Of a DNA stretch of 64,000 bases, positions 35,447 to 44,878 are shown piece by piece. Origin of the DNA: Sulfurovum sp. AR (GTDB taxonomy: Bacteria; Campylobacterota; Campylobacteria; Campylobacterales; Sulfurovaceae); the NCBI RefSeq assembly GCF_000296775.1, contig NZ_AJLE01000003.1, forward strand, positions 124,001 to 188,000, in the 5' to 3' direction. The first letter of the stretch is position 1; each line of letters starts with the position of its first letter. The notes under the pieces are model-generated. The model was given only the letters and a program-made list of their open reading frames with translations. It had not been told where the DNA came from and made no database searches. The position numbers and the translations under genes are program-made.

Positions 35447-36670
35447 TTATCTGAGTAGCTCAAGTATTATGGTTGAAAGCTGATTGAACTGGCCATCTTC
35501 TCTGAAAAAATCTTCTATAAAAATATCTATTTTATTCTTCAGTATATCCATATCATTTTCATCAATATCACTTTGAGAAATAATACTTTTTTTCCATGTC
35601 CATACCGTATTCCATTTTAATGCTAAGTTTTTACCTGGATTAAAATTCTTTAAATCTTTTAGCTTTCTAAAAATATCTTCTCTAAATAATTCATCCCCTG
35701 GACCGATGATTAATTTTAAAGTCAAGCCACTAGCAGTATAATAAAATTCATATAGTAATACTCTATCACTTTTTGTCCATTGCCCCTTGCCACTTTTCTG
35801 TCCAGGAATGTCGTCCCACCTTATATCAGCAAAACGAATAAGGTTTTTATTTGATAAATCAACTTCTACATGTTCATCTTGAAATTGACTCAACTTATCT
35901 TGTAGATAGTCACTAATCTCTGACTTAATATCAACTCTATAGTTATATAGAATATCCAGTGCTTTACTGTACTCTTTGTTTGCCCAGATTTTTTCACATA
36001 GTTCTTGAATCTCTCTATTTTCCACAATGTTCCTTCTTTTTAATAAATCCGTATAGCTTTCGAAAACCAACTTTGTATTTGATGATAATTCATTTTGTAT
36101 CAAAATATCCGTTATAATATTTGAAATCATTTCATAATCAGCTTTTAACCAATGCTCTTTTGAGGCATCATCAAAATTTGGTGTTAAAAAAATATAATAA
36201 ATATCGTATTTAGGATATTTGGACTTTACTTTTTTTTCATATTTCTCTAATTGTCCACCATCCTCACCATCTCTCCTTTCTCTAGAATAAACTTTATTTT
36301 CTATAACAAAAATTTTTTTATTTTTTTCATCTTCAATTAATATATCAATATCATCTCTTTCTCTATAGACATTTAAATTGTACTTAGTTGAAATATATAT
36401 ATACTCTTGCAATTTTTTATCATTACAATTATTCTTTAAATATATCTTTTTTAGAAAATCTATAAAAATTCCATATCCTTGATTATGTTCATTATCACCC
36501 AGCATCCAGGACAACACACTAGAATGTTTTATTTCTTGTGCCCCCATACCTGTAATTTCTAATACATTAAAATCTAAAAAACTTTGATTTATCTTTTGTA
36601 AATATACTGATATATCATCATTGTAAATAAAATTTTCTATCACAGCTAATTTATTTTCTGTTTTGCTCAT
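35447..36670 (-). CDS. PD-(D/E)XK nuclease superfamily protein (PDDEXK_4 type)
   Basis: 407 residues from the ATG at 36670, which has GGAGG 5 bases ahead. SSVLSWMLGDNEHNQGYGIF near 55 and the core RDDIDILIEDEKNKKIFVIENKVYSRE near 110-135 give the D...ExK nuclease pattern; QLEKYEKKVKSKYP and YYIFLTPNFDDAS follow as in PDDEXK_4 proteins. These often occur alone or near restriction genes. A GQKSGKGQWTKSDRVLLYEF stretch marks a C-terminal domain. Target unknown. Confidence 0.75.
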   Translation of the reverse strand: MSKTENKLAVIENFIYNDDISVYLQKINQSFLDFNVLEITGMGAQEIKHSSVLSWMLGDNEHNQGYGIFIDFLKKIYLKNNCNDKKLQEYIYISTKYNLNVYRERDDIDILIEDEKNKKIFVIENKVYSRERRDGEDGGQLEKYEKKVKSKYPKYDIYYIFLTPNFDDASKEHWLKADYEMISNIITDILIQNELSSNTKLVFESYTDLLKRRNIVENREIQELCEKIWANKEYSKALDILYNYRVDIKSEISDYLQDKLSQFQDEHVEVDLSNKNLIRFADIRWDDIPGQKSGKGQWTKSDRVLLYEFYYTASGLTLKLIIGPGDELFREDIFRKLKDLKNFNPGKNLALKWNTVWTWKKSIISQSDIDENDMDILKNKIDIFIEDFFREDGQFNQLSTIILELLR

Positions 36671-36866
36671 TGCCACCTCCAATATCTATTTTTAATGTAT
36701 TCACAATGCTTTTGTAAACTGCATTTTAAAATATTATAATCAATCGATGTAATATTTATATAACTTAAATTTTTTTTAAGATGATTACATTAATTATCCT
36801 CCTGGCAACTTAAATATTAAAATTACTCTATTTTATACTCTTAGAATACATAACTACTACATGTAT

Positions 36867-37070
36867 TTACACAAACATCACATATGGTGTCCATAGGTAC
36901 TTATCCATATTGTCTTTTACTTCATGTATATTCTGAGTTGCTACATTACCACTTTCATATACGATATGTATCTCATCATTAACCCTATAAGCATCAAACT
37001 TATGTTTTGCCATATCTTCGCCTGAACCTAGGTATTTACCTTTACCATATTCGTTAAATTGTTGTTTCAT
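36867..37070 (-). CDS. Small hypothetical protein
   Basis: 67 residues, MKQQFNEYGKGKYLGSGEDM start, beta-rich (KFDAYRVNDEIHIVYESGN). No family recognised. It lies 56 bases after the double AAA+ gene on the same strand and may be its small partner. Confidence 0.5.
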   Translation of the reverse strand: MKQQFNEYGKGKYLGSGEDMAKHKFDAYRVNDEIHIVYESGNVATQNIHEVKDNMDKYLWTPYVMFV

Positions 37071-37126
37071 TCTAGTGCCTTTTATTTATACTAATTTTTA
37101 CTGTACCTGTATTCTGTATATTCATA

Positions 37127-39247
37127 TCAAATAAATCCAATCTTATTAGATGATTCATTTTCTTTAACCAGGGTCTCTTCATTTAGTCTTTCTAAAAATA
37201 TCTCTGCACTCTTCAATGGTTTAAATCTACTCTGTCGTCTTACTGCTGCAAAATCACCAGGAACAAGTTGATTTAATCTTTGTATTTTCTGCTTATAGAG
37301 ATTTTTATCTTTTATATCCAATCCTAATATTTTGCATTCATCTCTAAAAAGTTTCCAGGCATGCTTAGGTTGTAAATAACCAAATTCTAGCTTCATATCA
37401 AACCTACGGAGACTTGCTTGATCCAATCCTGACATTAGATTCGTAGTGGCTATAAAAATTCCGTTAAAGTTCTCCATCTGAACCAGCATCTCATTGACTT
37501 GTGTCACTTCCCATGAGTTTGTAGCAGAGCGTCTATCTTGTAAAAAACTATCCACCTCATCAAATACCAGTACAGCATCTTCTTCTTTAGCTTCTCTAAA
37601 AGCATTAGCAATATTTTTCTCTGTTTCACCAACCCATTTAGAGATTAGATCACTACCCTTTTTGAGTAGAAATTGTTTATCAATATATTCTGCTATCCAT
37701 TTACCAAAAGCACTCTTTCCTGTACCTGGTACACCATAGAGACAAATTCTTGCATTAGGATGTTTGTTGATACCTTTAGCTAACTCTTTTAGATCTATAT
37801 CAGTATTAATATATTCAGGGTTATAGGATTTAGGAAGCATAAGAGAAGTGTCTTTTTTTATCTCACTGTAACCCTGTGCCTTTAATGTATTATTCAATAA
37901 ATGAGTAAAAGACTTTATGCTATTTTTACTCTTTATAGAATTTATTACTTTTGCTGTTTTAGATATAAGTGCTGGAGCTATATTTTCATTTTTTGCCAAC
38001 ATTTCAATAGTCTCTTGATTCAATAAATCATTACTGTATGTTTGTATAATTTCTTCTCTTTTGGATTTAGCAGGTATAGGGATCTCTATACTCATATCAA
38101 ATCTTCTAACTAATGCATTATCAATACTGTGGATATTATTTGTAATCCAAATAGTGGGAATCACATTAGTCTCCAGTACTCTGTTGATCCACGCTTTGTC
38201 TTTTTGTCGTTTAGGAGCAAAAAAGCCGCTATTACTTTCAAAAATATCTTCTGCCTCATCATACATAAGCAATGTTTTCTTATTCCCAAGCAATGCCTGA
38301 GCTGTTTTATATGCTTTTAATCTCTTGCTGCCATCTATAGGCTCACCATCTTCATCGGTATAGCTCACTTCAAAAAGATTTGTCTTTAAATATGATGACA
38401 AAACTTTTGCAAGTTCAGTTTTTCCTGTTCCAGGCAAACCATAAAAAAGAATATTAACACCACATTGTTTTGTAGCAATCACCTTTTTTAAATAAGGGAC
38501 TAAGATCTCCATATCTTTACTGATATGTGTATAATCTTTTATCGTCAACTTACTTTTCTCACAAGATTGAACAGAATCTTTTAGCATAACTGAAATATCT
38601 TCATTGAGGCTCAACATATTATCTATAAACTCATCACTGACAGAGTCAAGTTTTCTATCCAACGTATTTGTTGTATTTCTTTTATCCAATACTACTAAAG
38701 ATGATTTAACTAGTTTTGAATTTGTAGAAAAAGCCTTATCTATTTCATTTTTTGGAATATCTAAAATCACACCTAATACTTTTTTTACCCGGGTTGAGTT
38801 TAAATCATTCCCAAGTTGACCAACAGCAAGATCAAGTATGTCATACTGTTTTACAAGTATAACGAACTCAAGAATGGCTTCTTCGTACTTATTTAAGTGT
38901 ACTAAATTTGAAATTTGTCGTATATTAGTAGCTAATATTTCTGATGTAGTGAAGGTATTTTGTGTTTGTAATTTTCTGAGTTTATTTTTTAATTGTATTA
39001 ACACCTCTGCTCTATTATATTCGGATACATCCATATCAACATATTTACCAATATCTAAAAAGTAAGCTAATTTTTCTTCTGAGAGATAACCATTGGAGTC
39101 AATGAATTCTCTATGCCCACCAAGATTCAGTAAAATTCTTAATATCCAAAGAGATATCTTGTTTATAAGTTCTCGTTCTACAAAATCAGTTTTTTCAAAA
39201 CCTAATGATAAGTCAGGTAAATTTCGTCTTTGTCTTTTTATTCTCAT
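37127..39247 (-). CDS. Double AAA+ ATPase
   Basis: 706 residues from the ATG at 39247 (AAGGAG seven bases ahead). After a helical N-terminal region of about 250 residues come two AAA+ domains. The first has Walker A GLPGTGKTELAK near 270, Walker B LLMYDEAED and sensor ITNNIHSIDNALVRRFDM. The second has GVPGTGKSAFGK near 505, VGETEKNIANAF, LVFDEVDSFLQDR and ATTNLMSGLDQASLRRFD. The second is of the FtsH/spastin-like classic type and the first is diverged. Such ATPases remodel proteins in rings. Neighbouring nuclease genes suggest a role in an accessory, perhaps defensive, unit (inference). Confidence 0.8.
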   Translation of the reverse strand: MRIKRQRRNLPDLSLGFEKTDFVERELINKISLWILRILLNLGGHREFIDSNGYLSEEKLAYFLDIGKYVDMDVSEYNRAEVLIQLKNKLRKLQTQNTFTTSEILATNIRQISNLVHLNKYEEAILEFVILVKQYDILDLAVGQLGNDLNSTRVKKVLGVILDIPKNEIDKAFSTNSKLVKSSLVVLDKRNTTNTLDRKLDSVSDEFIDNMLSLNEDISVMLKDSVQSCEKSKLTIKDYTHISKDMEILVPYLKKVIATKQCGVNILFYGLPGTGKTELAKVLSSYLKTNLFEVSYTDEDGEPIDGSKRLKAYKTAQALLGNKKTLLMYDEAEDIFESNSGFFAPKRQKDKAWINRVLETNVIPTIWITNNIHSIDNALVRRFDMSIEIPIPAKSKREEIIQTYSNDLLNQETIEMLAKNENIAPALISKTAKVINSIKSKNSIKSFTHLLNNTLKAQGYSEIKKDTSLMLPKSYNPEYINTDIDLKELAKGINKHPNARICLYGVPGTGKSAFGKWIAEYIDKQFLLKKGSDLISKWVGETEKNIANAFREAKEEDAVLVFDEVDSFLQDRRSATNSWEVTQVNEMLVQMENFNGIFIATTNLMSGLDQASLRRFDMKLEFGYLQPKHAWKLFRDECKILGLDIKDKNLYKQKIQRLNQLVPGDFAAVRRQSRFKPLKSAEIFLERLNEETLVKENESSNKIGFI

Positions 39248-39492
39248 ATGCAACTCCTTCTTGATTTTTCAAGTATAGTATTGCTTTGAGACAGCATAAT
39301 GTCTGGTTTAATCAAATAAAGAAATAATTTACCACTTAGATCTAAAATAGGTATTTATAAAATAAAAGCATTAGTGAACTAACGAATAAAATAGAAATGG
39401 TTTTAACACTTTATGATAGAATTAAGACACTTTTCAAAAGGGAAGAAGTAGTTTTTACGACACTAGGCAAAATCTTTAATAAGGATGTAATA

Positions 39493-40248
39493 ATGGTACA
39501 AAATAAGTTGGATGAGTTATATACGCGAGTTCTAGATAAGGAAGAACTTCAAAGCATATTTCCTCCAAATATTTTAGGAAAAATATCTGCTCCGCATCTT
39601 TTAAATATTAATCAAAACTATTTACAAGCTGATACTAGAATCCTTTTTGTAGGGAAAGAGACAAATAAGTGGTGGGGTAAACTAGAACATTTTTTGGAAG
39701 TTGAGAATGCTATTGACATACTAAAAGATCGTTACCGAGTAAAGTTCTTTGGCGGTGAAGTTCCAAAATCAAACAATATAAATGAATTAAAAAGCTATAA
39801 GGCAGAAAAATACAGTACACCATTTTTTACTGAATACAAAAAAGTAAGTAAAGCCTTATGTAATGGAATGCCTGGTGCTTTGGTTTGGTCAAACTTATTA
39901 AAAATGGATTTAGAAAGAGGGAAAAAGTATTCTCGAAACTCAAAGTCTAATACACAAATAGTATCTATATCTAAAAAGATATTTCTTGAAGAACTTGAAA
40001 TATTGAAGCCTGATTACATTATCTTCGCTACAAGTTACACATATGATGACATCATAAAAGAATTTTTGGGTGAACTTATAAGCGAAAGTGAAGTAATTGA
40101 AAAACGTTCATTATGGAAATTTAAAGTTGGTGATACTACTTGTTTTAGAACTTGGCACCCATCTACTATTCGTTACAAAGCAAAAAAATCCAAATTTGAA
40201 TATTATCAAGATATTATAGACTATATTTCAAATGAATCGGAAATATAA
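39493..40248 (+). CDS. Hypothetical protein resembling the uracil-DNA-glycosylase fold
   Basis: 251 residues from the ATG at 39493, which has AAGGA at good spacing; an in-frame ATG at 39397 would add 32 residues without a ribosome site. RILFVGKETNKWWGKLEHFL near 45 and TCFRTWHPSTIRYKAKKSKF near the end mimic motif A and the HP(S/T) motif of UDG-like proteins; DYIIFATSYTYDDIIKEFL lies between. Catalytic residues are not clear. It is divergent from the double AAA+ gene, 245 bases away. Confidence 0.45.
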   Translation: MVQNKLDELYTRVLDKEELQSIFPPNILGKISAPHLLNINQNYLQADTRILFVGKETNKWWGKLEHFLEVENAIDILKDRYRVKFFGGEVPKSNNINELKSYKAEKYSTPFFTEYKKVSKALCNGMPGALVWSNLLKMDLERGKKYSRNSKSNTQIVSISKKIFLEELEILKPDYIIFATSYTYDDIIKEFLGELISESEVIEKRSLWKFKVGDTTCFRTWHPSTIRYKAKKSKFEYYQDIIDYISNESEI

Positions 40249-40397
40249 TGACAACCTAATATAGTATTATGTGATGATTCCTATAATTTATATATATTAT
40301 AATGTTTGCAGAATATAGATTATAAAGTCCTGTTTGTCAAAACATTTTTTTAGTATAGACTTTGTATTATAGTAAAAAGTGAAAAGAGAAATACCCT

Positions 40398-41075
40398 ATG
40401 TGTGGACGTGTTGCCCTCCATGACGATAAACAGTTTTTAGAAGAGGTTATAAAAACCATTAGAACGGTAGAACGTAATCTCACATTACAGCCAAGCTACA
40501 ATATTGCACCTTCACAACCAATCGCAACACTAACAAGTAATAAAGTCTATCAATACACAAGATTCGGTCTCATCCCTCATTGGGCAAAAGATACCAAGTT
40601 TCAGCCCATCAATGCCAGAGCAGAAACCCTTGCCCAAAAACCTACCTTCAAAACACCCTTTAGATCCAACCGATGCATTATTCCTGTCAACGGCTTCTAT
40701 GAATGGAAAAAAGAGGGAGATCATAAAATACCCTACTGGATATATCCTACCCAGTCTAATTACTTTGCCCTTGCAGGGATCTGTGATACCTGGCATGATC
40801 CTTCCACTGACAAAGATATCATATCCTCCGCGATTATCACTACCACACCCAATGATATGATGAAACCAATTCATGACAGGATGCCTGTCATACTGGAACC
40901 AAAGGATTGGCATCTATGGCTTGATGCAGACATTCATGAGAGTGAAGTCTTGACACCGCTACTAAAACCTTTTAGTGACAAAGCGATGCAGGCCTACGAG
41001 GTCTCTAAATTTGTGAACTCTCCTGCAAACAATACAGCACAATGTATAGAGCCAAGAAGCAATGCACTGTTTTAA
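40398..41075 (+). CDS. SRAP / HMCES-YedK abasic-site shielding protein
   Basis: 225 residues starting MCGRVALHDD: Cys2 forms the thiazolidine crosslink to abasic sites in single-stranded DNA. Other family motifs: PSYNIAPSQPIATL, LIPHWAKD, INARAETLAQKPTFK, FRSNRCIIPVNGFYEWKKEG (catalytic Glu) and PIHDRMPVILEPKDWHLWLD (active His). It protects stalled replication gaps from error-prone repair. It faces the LexA-like repressor, whose stop is 15 bases away, and forms with the Y-family polymerase an SOS-type trio. Confidence 0.95.
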   Translation: MCGRVALHDDKQFLEEVIKTIRTVERNLTLQPSYNIAPSQPIATLTSNKVYQYTRFGLIPHWAKDTKFQPINARAETLAQKPTFKTPFRSNRCIIPVNGFYEWKKEGDHKIPYWIYPTQSNYFALAGICDTWHDPSTDKDIISSAIITTTPNDMMKPIHDRMPVILEPKDWHLWLDADIHESEVLTPLLKPFSDKAMQAYEVSKFVNSPANNTAQCIEPRSNALF

Positions 41076-41090
41076 CAATCATTACCATAT

Positions 41091-41759
41091 TTAAACAATT
41101 CCTACTTTTCCTACCACTTTACCAATGATTGATACCCCTGACATCTCATCTTCATTGATCACTTCAGAGTTGTAGTTCCTGTTATCACTGATAAGCTCTA
41201 TCGTTCCATCAATACGCTGCGCGATACGTTTCACAAAAAGCCCTGCATTCGTTGAGACTATGTAGATACCTCCTTTGGTAAAGTCTTTGTCCTCTTTATC
41301 AAACAGAATGACTTCCTTATCCTGCAAGGTCGGTTCCATAGAATCCCCCATGACATTGAGCGCTGCTATATGTTTGGAGTTGGCATTGTGTGAACGGTAA
41401 AGCGTATCAAGCAATACTTTGTCCATGCTAATAAGTTCATACTCCGATTCCTCATTAAATGTTCCACCCCCTGCTCCTGCATTGATCTTGGAAAAGTACT
41501 TGATACGGGTGTACTTTTCTGTCTCCTCTTCAAGTGACTTTGGCATTTGATCAAAAAGTATCCAATTGATAGAGATCTTTCGTGTTGCACAGAAGTAGGC
41601 TATCTGTTCAAGAGGCACACTGCCACGTTTTTTAAAATGGCTAAAGGACTCTTTTGACATACCAAGAGCCTTCGCCACATCCTTTTCATAGACAATACTC
41701 CCAGGTACTTCCTGACTGATAATATCTTTGAGCTTTTCAATGATCTCATGGTTATTCAT
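41091..41759 (-). CDS. LexA/CI-like S24 repressor
   Basis: 222 residues from the ATG at 41759 (AAGGAG seven bases ahead). N-terminal HTH (VYEKDVAKALGMSKESFSHF, about 18-60), a linker with cleavage-type NAGAGGG near 100, then the S24 peptidase domain with GDSMEPTLQDKEVILFD (nucleophile Ser) and GLFVKRIAQ (Lys). Such proteins cut themselves when RecA filaments form and release DNA-damage genes. It is divergent from the Y-family polymerase; a palindrome between them is a likely operator. Confidence 0.9.
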   Translation of the reverse strand: MNNHEIIEKLKDIISQEVPGSIVYEKDVAKALGMSKESFSHFKKRGSVPLEQIAYFCATRKISINWILFDQMPKSLEEETEKYTRIKYFSKINAGAGGGTFNEESEYELISMDKVLLDTLYRSHNANSKHIAALNVMGDSMEPTLQDKEVILFDKEDKDFTKGGIYIVSTNAGLFVKRIAQRIDGTIELISDNRNYNSEVINEDEMSGVSIIGKVVGKVGIV

Positions 41760-41776
41760 GTAATACTCCTTATTAG

Positions 41777-41791
41777 TTGATATTTTATCAA
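41777..41791. promoter_or_regulatory. Palindromic operator candidate in the repressor/polymerase divergent region
   Basis: TTGATA, 3 bases, TATCAA: a perfect 15-bp palindrome, 18 bases upstream of the repressor start and 61 bases upstream of the polymerase start. Position suits control of both genes by the S24 repressor. Confidence 0.45.
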
Positions 41792-41851
41792 TTATTTTAT
41801 TCATTTTTCAAAAAATAATTAAACTTAGTAAAATTTATAGAAGGAGAATAA

Positions 41852-43150
41852 ATGAAAATTCATCTTGATCTAGACTGCTATTTCGTCTCCGCAGAGCGTA
41901 CACGCTACCCTTTTTTAAAAAACAAAAACGTGGTGATCGTCAAAGGTAGCGATAAACGCATTTTTTCCGATGGTAAAAAAGAAGGGGTACTTTTAGGTGA
42001 TACAAGGGCATTTAACTCGGTACTTGAATTTAGAAATCCCAAACATGAAGATATTCTGAATGCCTGGAAGAATGAGTTTATTGATCCTGATGGTTCTATA
42101 CGAGGTATTGTGATTGCCAAGAGCTATGAAGCAAAAAGATACAAAATTAAAACCGGAACACCACTTGTAGAGGCATTTACACTCTGCAATGATTTGCTGG
42201 TACTGCCTAGTGACCACATGTTCTACCAGGAGCTCTCACAAAAGCTCAAACGATATCTTGAAGCCAAGATACCTGTACTGGAGCAGTACTCCATCGATGA
42301 GTTCTTTGGGGATTTGACAGGATGGATCAAAGAGGAGGATACACAGGATTTCATCACTGAACTCCGTGATGATATTAAAAGACGGTTCGACCTGCCTGTC
42401 TCAATTGGTGCAAGCCGCTCCAAGTGGATCGCCAAACTTCTCACTGATGAGATTAAACCCTATGGTGCGATGGTGCTCTATGATCATGAGCTACGCAAAG
42501 AGACTGCCCATATTCCCATAGAGGATTTTCCCGGTATCGGAAGATCTATCTTTAGAAGGCTCTCTTCTCATGGTATTAAAAATTTGGGAGAACTTAGAGA
42601 ATGCCCTTCTCTATTGAACTGTTATGGTAAAATAGGCAGAGACCTTTATAAAAGGGTCTGCGGCACAGACAATGAAGCGGTCATTCCCTATCATGACAGA
42701 CGAGGTATTGGCATGAGTAGGAACTTTAAAGCCATACACAACAGAGATGAGATCTTTAGAAGAGTTACCATTCTAGCCAGGTATCTTAGCCACAGTATTG
42801 TGAAACTGGGTGTATCACCACTTACCTTTTATTTCAAGATACGCTATGAGTTTGGATATTCGAGTAAAATATCTGTCACATATCACAGGCTTTTCAACGA
42901 ACGCTTCTTTATTGACCTGGCACTAGAAACCATCCGAAAGTTGGATAAGTATCCCGACTATGCCATCCACTACATTGCCATGAACGCTTCAAATTTTATG
43001 ACTCCAAGTAATCTAAAAACCTATTCACTGCTTGAACATGACAAAGATAAAAAAATGGCAAGCCTTAATGCTGGACTTCTCAAGATCAGAGATAAGTATG
43101 GTGTGGACATTGTTCGATATGGGAGTGAAAAAATGAAAGCGACAGTTTAG
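41852..43150 (+). CDS. Y-family DNA polymerase (DinB/UmuC type)
   Basis: 432 residues. HLDLDCYFVSAERTRYP opens the palm with its catalytic Asp; YSIDEFFGDLTGW near 148 holds the second acidic pair; then IGASRSKWIAKLLTDEIKPYGAMVL and the helix-hairpin-helix FPGIGRSIFRRLSSHGI near 230, with a little-finger domain to 420. Compared with DinB it carries an enlarged segment (about 35-95) between the first palm motif and the fingers. It performs translesion synthesis. AGAAGGAG precedes the ATG. Divergent S24 repressor and neighbouring SRAP gene suggest damage induction. Confidence 0.9.
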   Translation: MKIHLDLDCYFVSAERTRYPFLKNKNVVIVKGSDKRIFSDGKKEGVLLGDTRAFNSVLEFRNPKHEDILNAWKNEFIDPDGSIRGIVIAKSYEAKRYKIKTGTPLVEAFTLCNDLLVLPSDHMFYQELSQKLKRYLEAKIPVLEQYSIDEFFGDLTGWIKEEDTQDFITELRDDIKRRFDLPVSIGASRSKWIAKLLTDEIKPYGAMVLYDHELRKETAHIPIEDFPGIGRSIFRRLSSHGIKNLGELRECPSLLNCYGKIGRDLYKRVCGTDNEAVIPYHDRRGIGMSRNFKAIHNRDEIFRRVTILARYLSHSIVKLGVSPLTFYFKIRYEFGYSSKISVTYHRLFNERFFIDLALETIRKLDKYPDYAIHYIAMNASNFMTPSNLKTYSLLEHDKDKKMASLNAGLLKIRDKYGVDIVRYGSEKMKATV

Positions 43151-43249
43151 CTCGGTTTTTTATTCCTATGGCGACAAGTTGCTGCGGTTTACTCCTTCAG
43201 AAACATTTTTTTCGGTAAATCCACCGTAAAAATATGATGTTTAGTAATT

Positions 43250-43320
43250 AAACCGTTGCAAAAATGTGCTTTTTCTGTATTTAGGCTATATTTTTGACAA
43301 AACCGCTGCAAAAGTGTGAT
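43250..43320. repeat. Two 19-bp direct repeats spaced by 50 bases
   Basis: AAACCGYTGCAAAARTGTG at 43250 and 43300, in the gap between the polymerase and the DUF6339 gene. A degenerate third (ACCGTAAAAATATGATG) lies at about 43223. The purpose is unknown; protein binding sites are one option. Confidence 0.55.
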
Positions 43321-43354
43321 CTACCATATGAGATTATATCACTATTCCCATCAG

Positions 43355-44116
43355 TTAAAACAAACTTGTTTTATATTTAAACTTATTATATTCTTTTGGA
43401 AGAAGTTCCAAAAGTTTTTCAAGTGGTATCGAATGTAAATCATATGTCATATCAAGCTGCTTAAGATAAACACCTAGTCTGCTTATTGATCCAGACCCTG
43501 CCGAACTACCACTTTTACCAATCCTCGAACTGGCTCCCTTTTTCAAAGATTCATTCTTTTCATCCCAGTAAAGTTTTTTAAGAAGTTTAATAATAGTTTT
43601 ATTACTTACCATACTTTGTCTTCCCATAACATTACCCATAAATTCTCCCATTTGATCAGGTCTTGTTTTCAGTAGAGGATAAGTATCTTCCAAATGATCC
43701 TGATGCATTTTGTAAATTAAGTAAGGGCCTAAAATTTTATGTTTGTAATACCTATTCCATATTGTGATCTCTGGAATATATGATATATTTGTTGATTCCA
43801 GTGCAATATTTCCGTTTTTATCTTTTTTAACTATTGATTCAAAATAAAAGAGAGATAGCCATGCCCAAAGATGTGTATCAGAATCTACATCTTTTCTATT
43901 TGGATTTTTTAAAATATTATCTATCTCCTGAAGCATTTCAAGCTTTGTTTCAAACTTTTTTTCAACAACTTCAATAGCCTCAGATCCATATGGTTCCGAG
44001 TATTCATCATCTTCAAGAATAAATTTAGGATACTCAGAGTTTTTTCCAGCACGAAGTTCGGATAAATATTTAGTAAATTGTTTTAGACCCAAATCTGTCA
44101 TTTTTTTTAAACGCAT
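43355..44116 (-). CDS. DUF6339 family protein
   Basis: 253 residues. RLKKMTDLGLKQFTKYLSEL at the start, LEDDEYSEPYG near 35, WAWLSLFYFESIV near 108 and YIPEITIWNRYYKHKILGPYLIY near 135 fit the DUF6339 pattern as I recall it. The C-terminal third (GASSRIGKSGSSAGSGSISRLG) is a Gly/Ser-rich basic linker followed by a helix. Members occur in bacterial restriction or defence operons; function unknown. Last of four co-directional genes with a GHKL ATPase, 3 bases after the preceding one. Confidence 0.65.
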   Translation of the reverse strand: MRLKKMTDLGLKQFTKYLSELRAGKNSEYPKFILEDDEYSEPYGSEAIEVVEKKFETKLEMLQEIDNILKNPNRKDVDSDTHLWAWLSLFYFESIVKKDKNGNIALESTNISYIPEITIWNRYYKHKILGPYLIYKMHQDHLEDTYPLLKTRPDQMGEFMGNVMGRQSMVSNKTIIKLLKKLYWDEKNESLKKGASSRIGKSGSSAGSGSISRLGVYLKQLDMTYDLHSIPLEKLLELLPKEYNKFKYKTSLF

Positions 44117-44119
44117 ATC

Positions 44120-44878
44120 TTATCCTTCCATCAATTTAGTATAAAGACGATTACAATCCAATCTTTTTGCAAATGTAGCTGTTGCCTGAGTTATCCAGTC
44201 TTTTATATCGGTGTTTTCTGCATCAATTGGCGGAGGTAAAGTTTGACTGCCCATTTCCTTTATAGCAAACTTATACCATAATTGAACCCAGTAATCTGTG
44301 TCTTCTTCATCGTAATCCAATTTTTCAATATAATAAATATGTGTGAAAATCTGATAGATTATTTGAGGAAAAACAAGAGCTCTGAAGCTGTCTGAAGTAC
44401 TAACATCACTTTTAATCTGATTACTGTTAATTAAAAGTACTGGGCCTGTATCAGTCATATCAAGAAACCAAACCATATCTTCAAGATTTTCAGACATGAT
44501 CGGCAACAATGAATCTCCAAGACCACTCTCATCATCATTCGGAGAACCGGCTTTCAGATTATCGACTTCGCCAAGTAACATACCAGTAGCAGGTTCAATA
44601 ATTTTAACACGAAATTGAATCTCCGAAGGATCATGAAATTCGGATAAAATATTTTTATGTGGTCTAAACTCAGGATTGGCAATTGTACCAAGAGAGAATT
44701 GCATATGTGTTGTAAGACGTTTTGCTTCAAGAGAGATCTCTGCTTCTTCCGGGAATTCATATCTTTCAAGATCAAGTGAATGTAAATAAAAACATAAATT
44801 CTTGTCATTCACAAAAGTACTTATCCCAATATCCGACTTTATAAGTTTCTGACGATGTGTATAATTAAACTTATGCAT
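44120..44878 (-). CDS. Uncharacterised protein of the GHKL operon
   Basis: 252 residues from the ATG at 44878 (GAGGA ahead), overlapping the end of the GHKL gene by 8 bases. Beta-rich first half (LCFYLHSLDLERYEFPEEAEISLEAK), an acidic middle with NDDESGLGDSLLP, then a helical second half (FRALVFPQIIYQIFTHIYYI). I recognise no domain. The tight coupling to the ATPase gene implies it works in the same complex. Confidence 0.6.
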   Translation of the reverse strand: MHKFNYTHRQKLIKSDIGISTFVNDKNLCFYLHSLDLERYEFPEEAEISLEAKRLTTHMQFSLGTIANPEFRPHKNILSEFHDPSEIQFRVKIIEPATGMLLGEVDNLKAGSPNDDESGLGDSLLPIMSENLEDMVWFLDMTDTGPVLLINSNQIKSDVSTSDSFRALVFPQIIYQIFTHIYYIEKLDYDEEDTDYWVQLWYKFAIKEMGSQTLPPPIDAENTDIKDWITQATATFAKRLDCNRLYTKLMEG

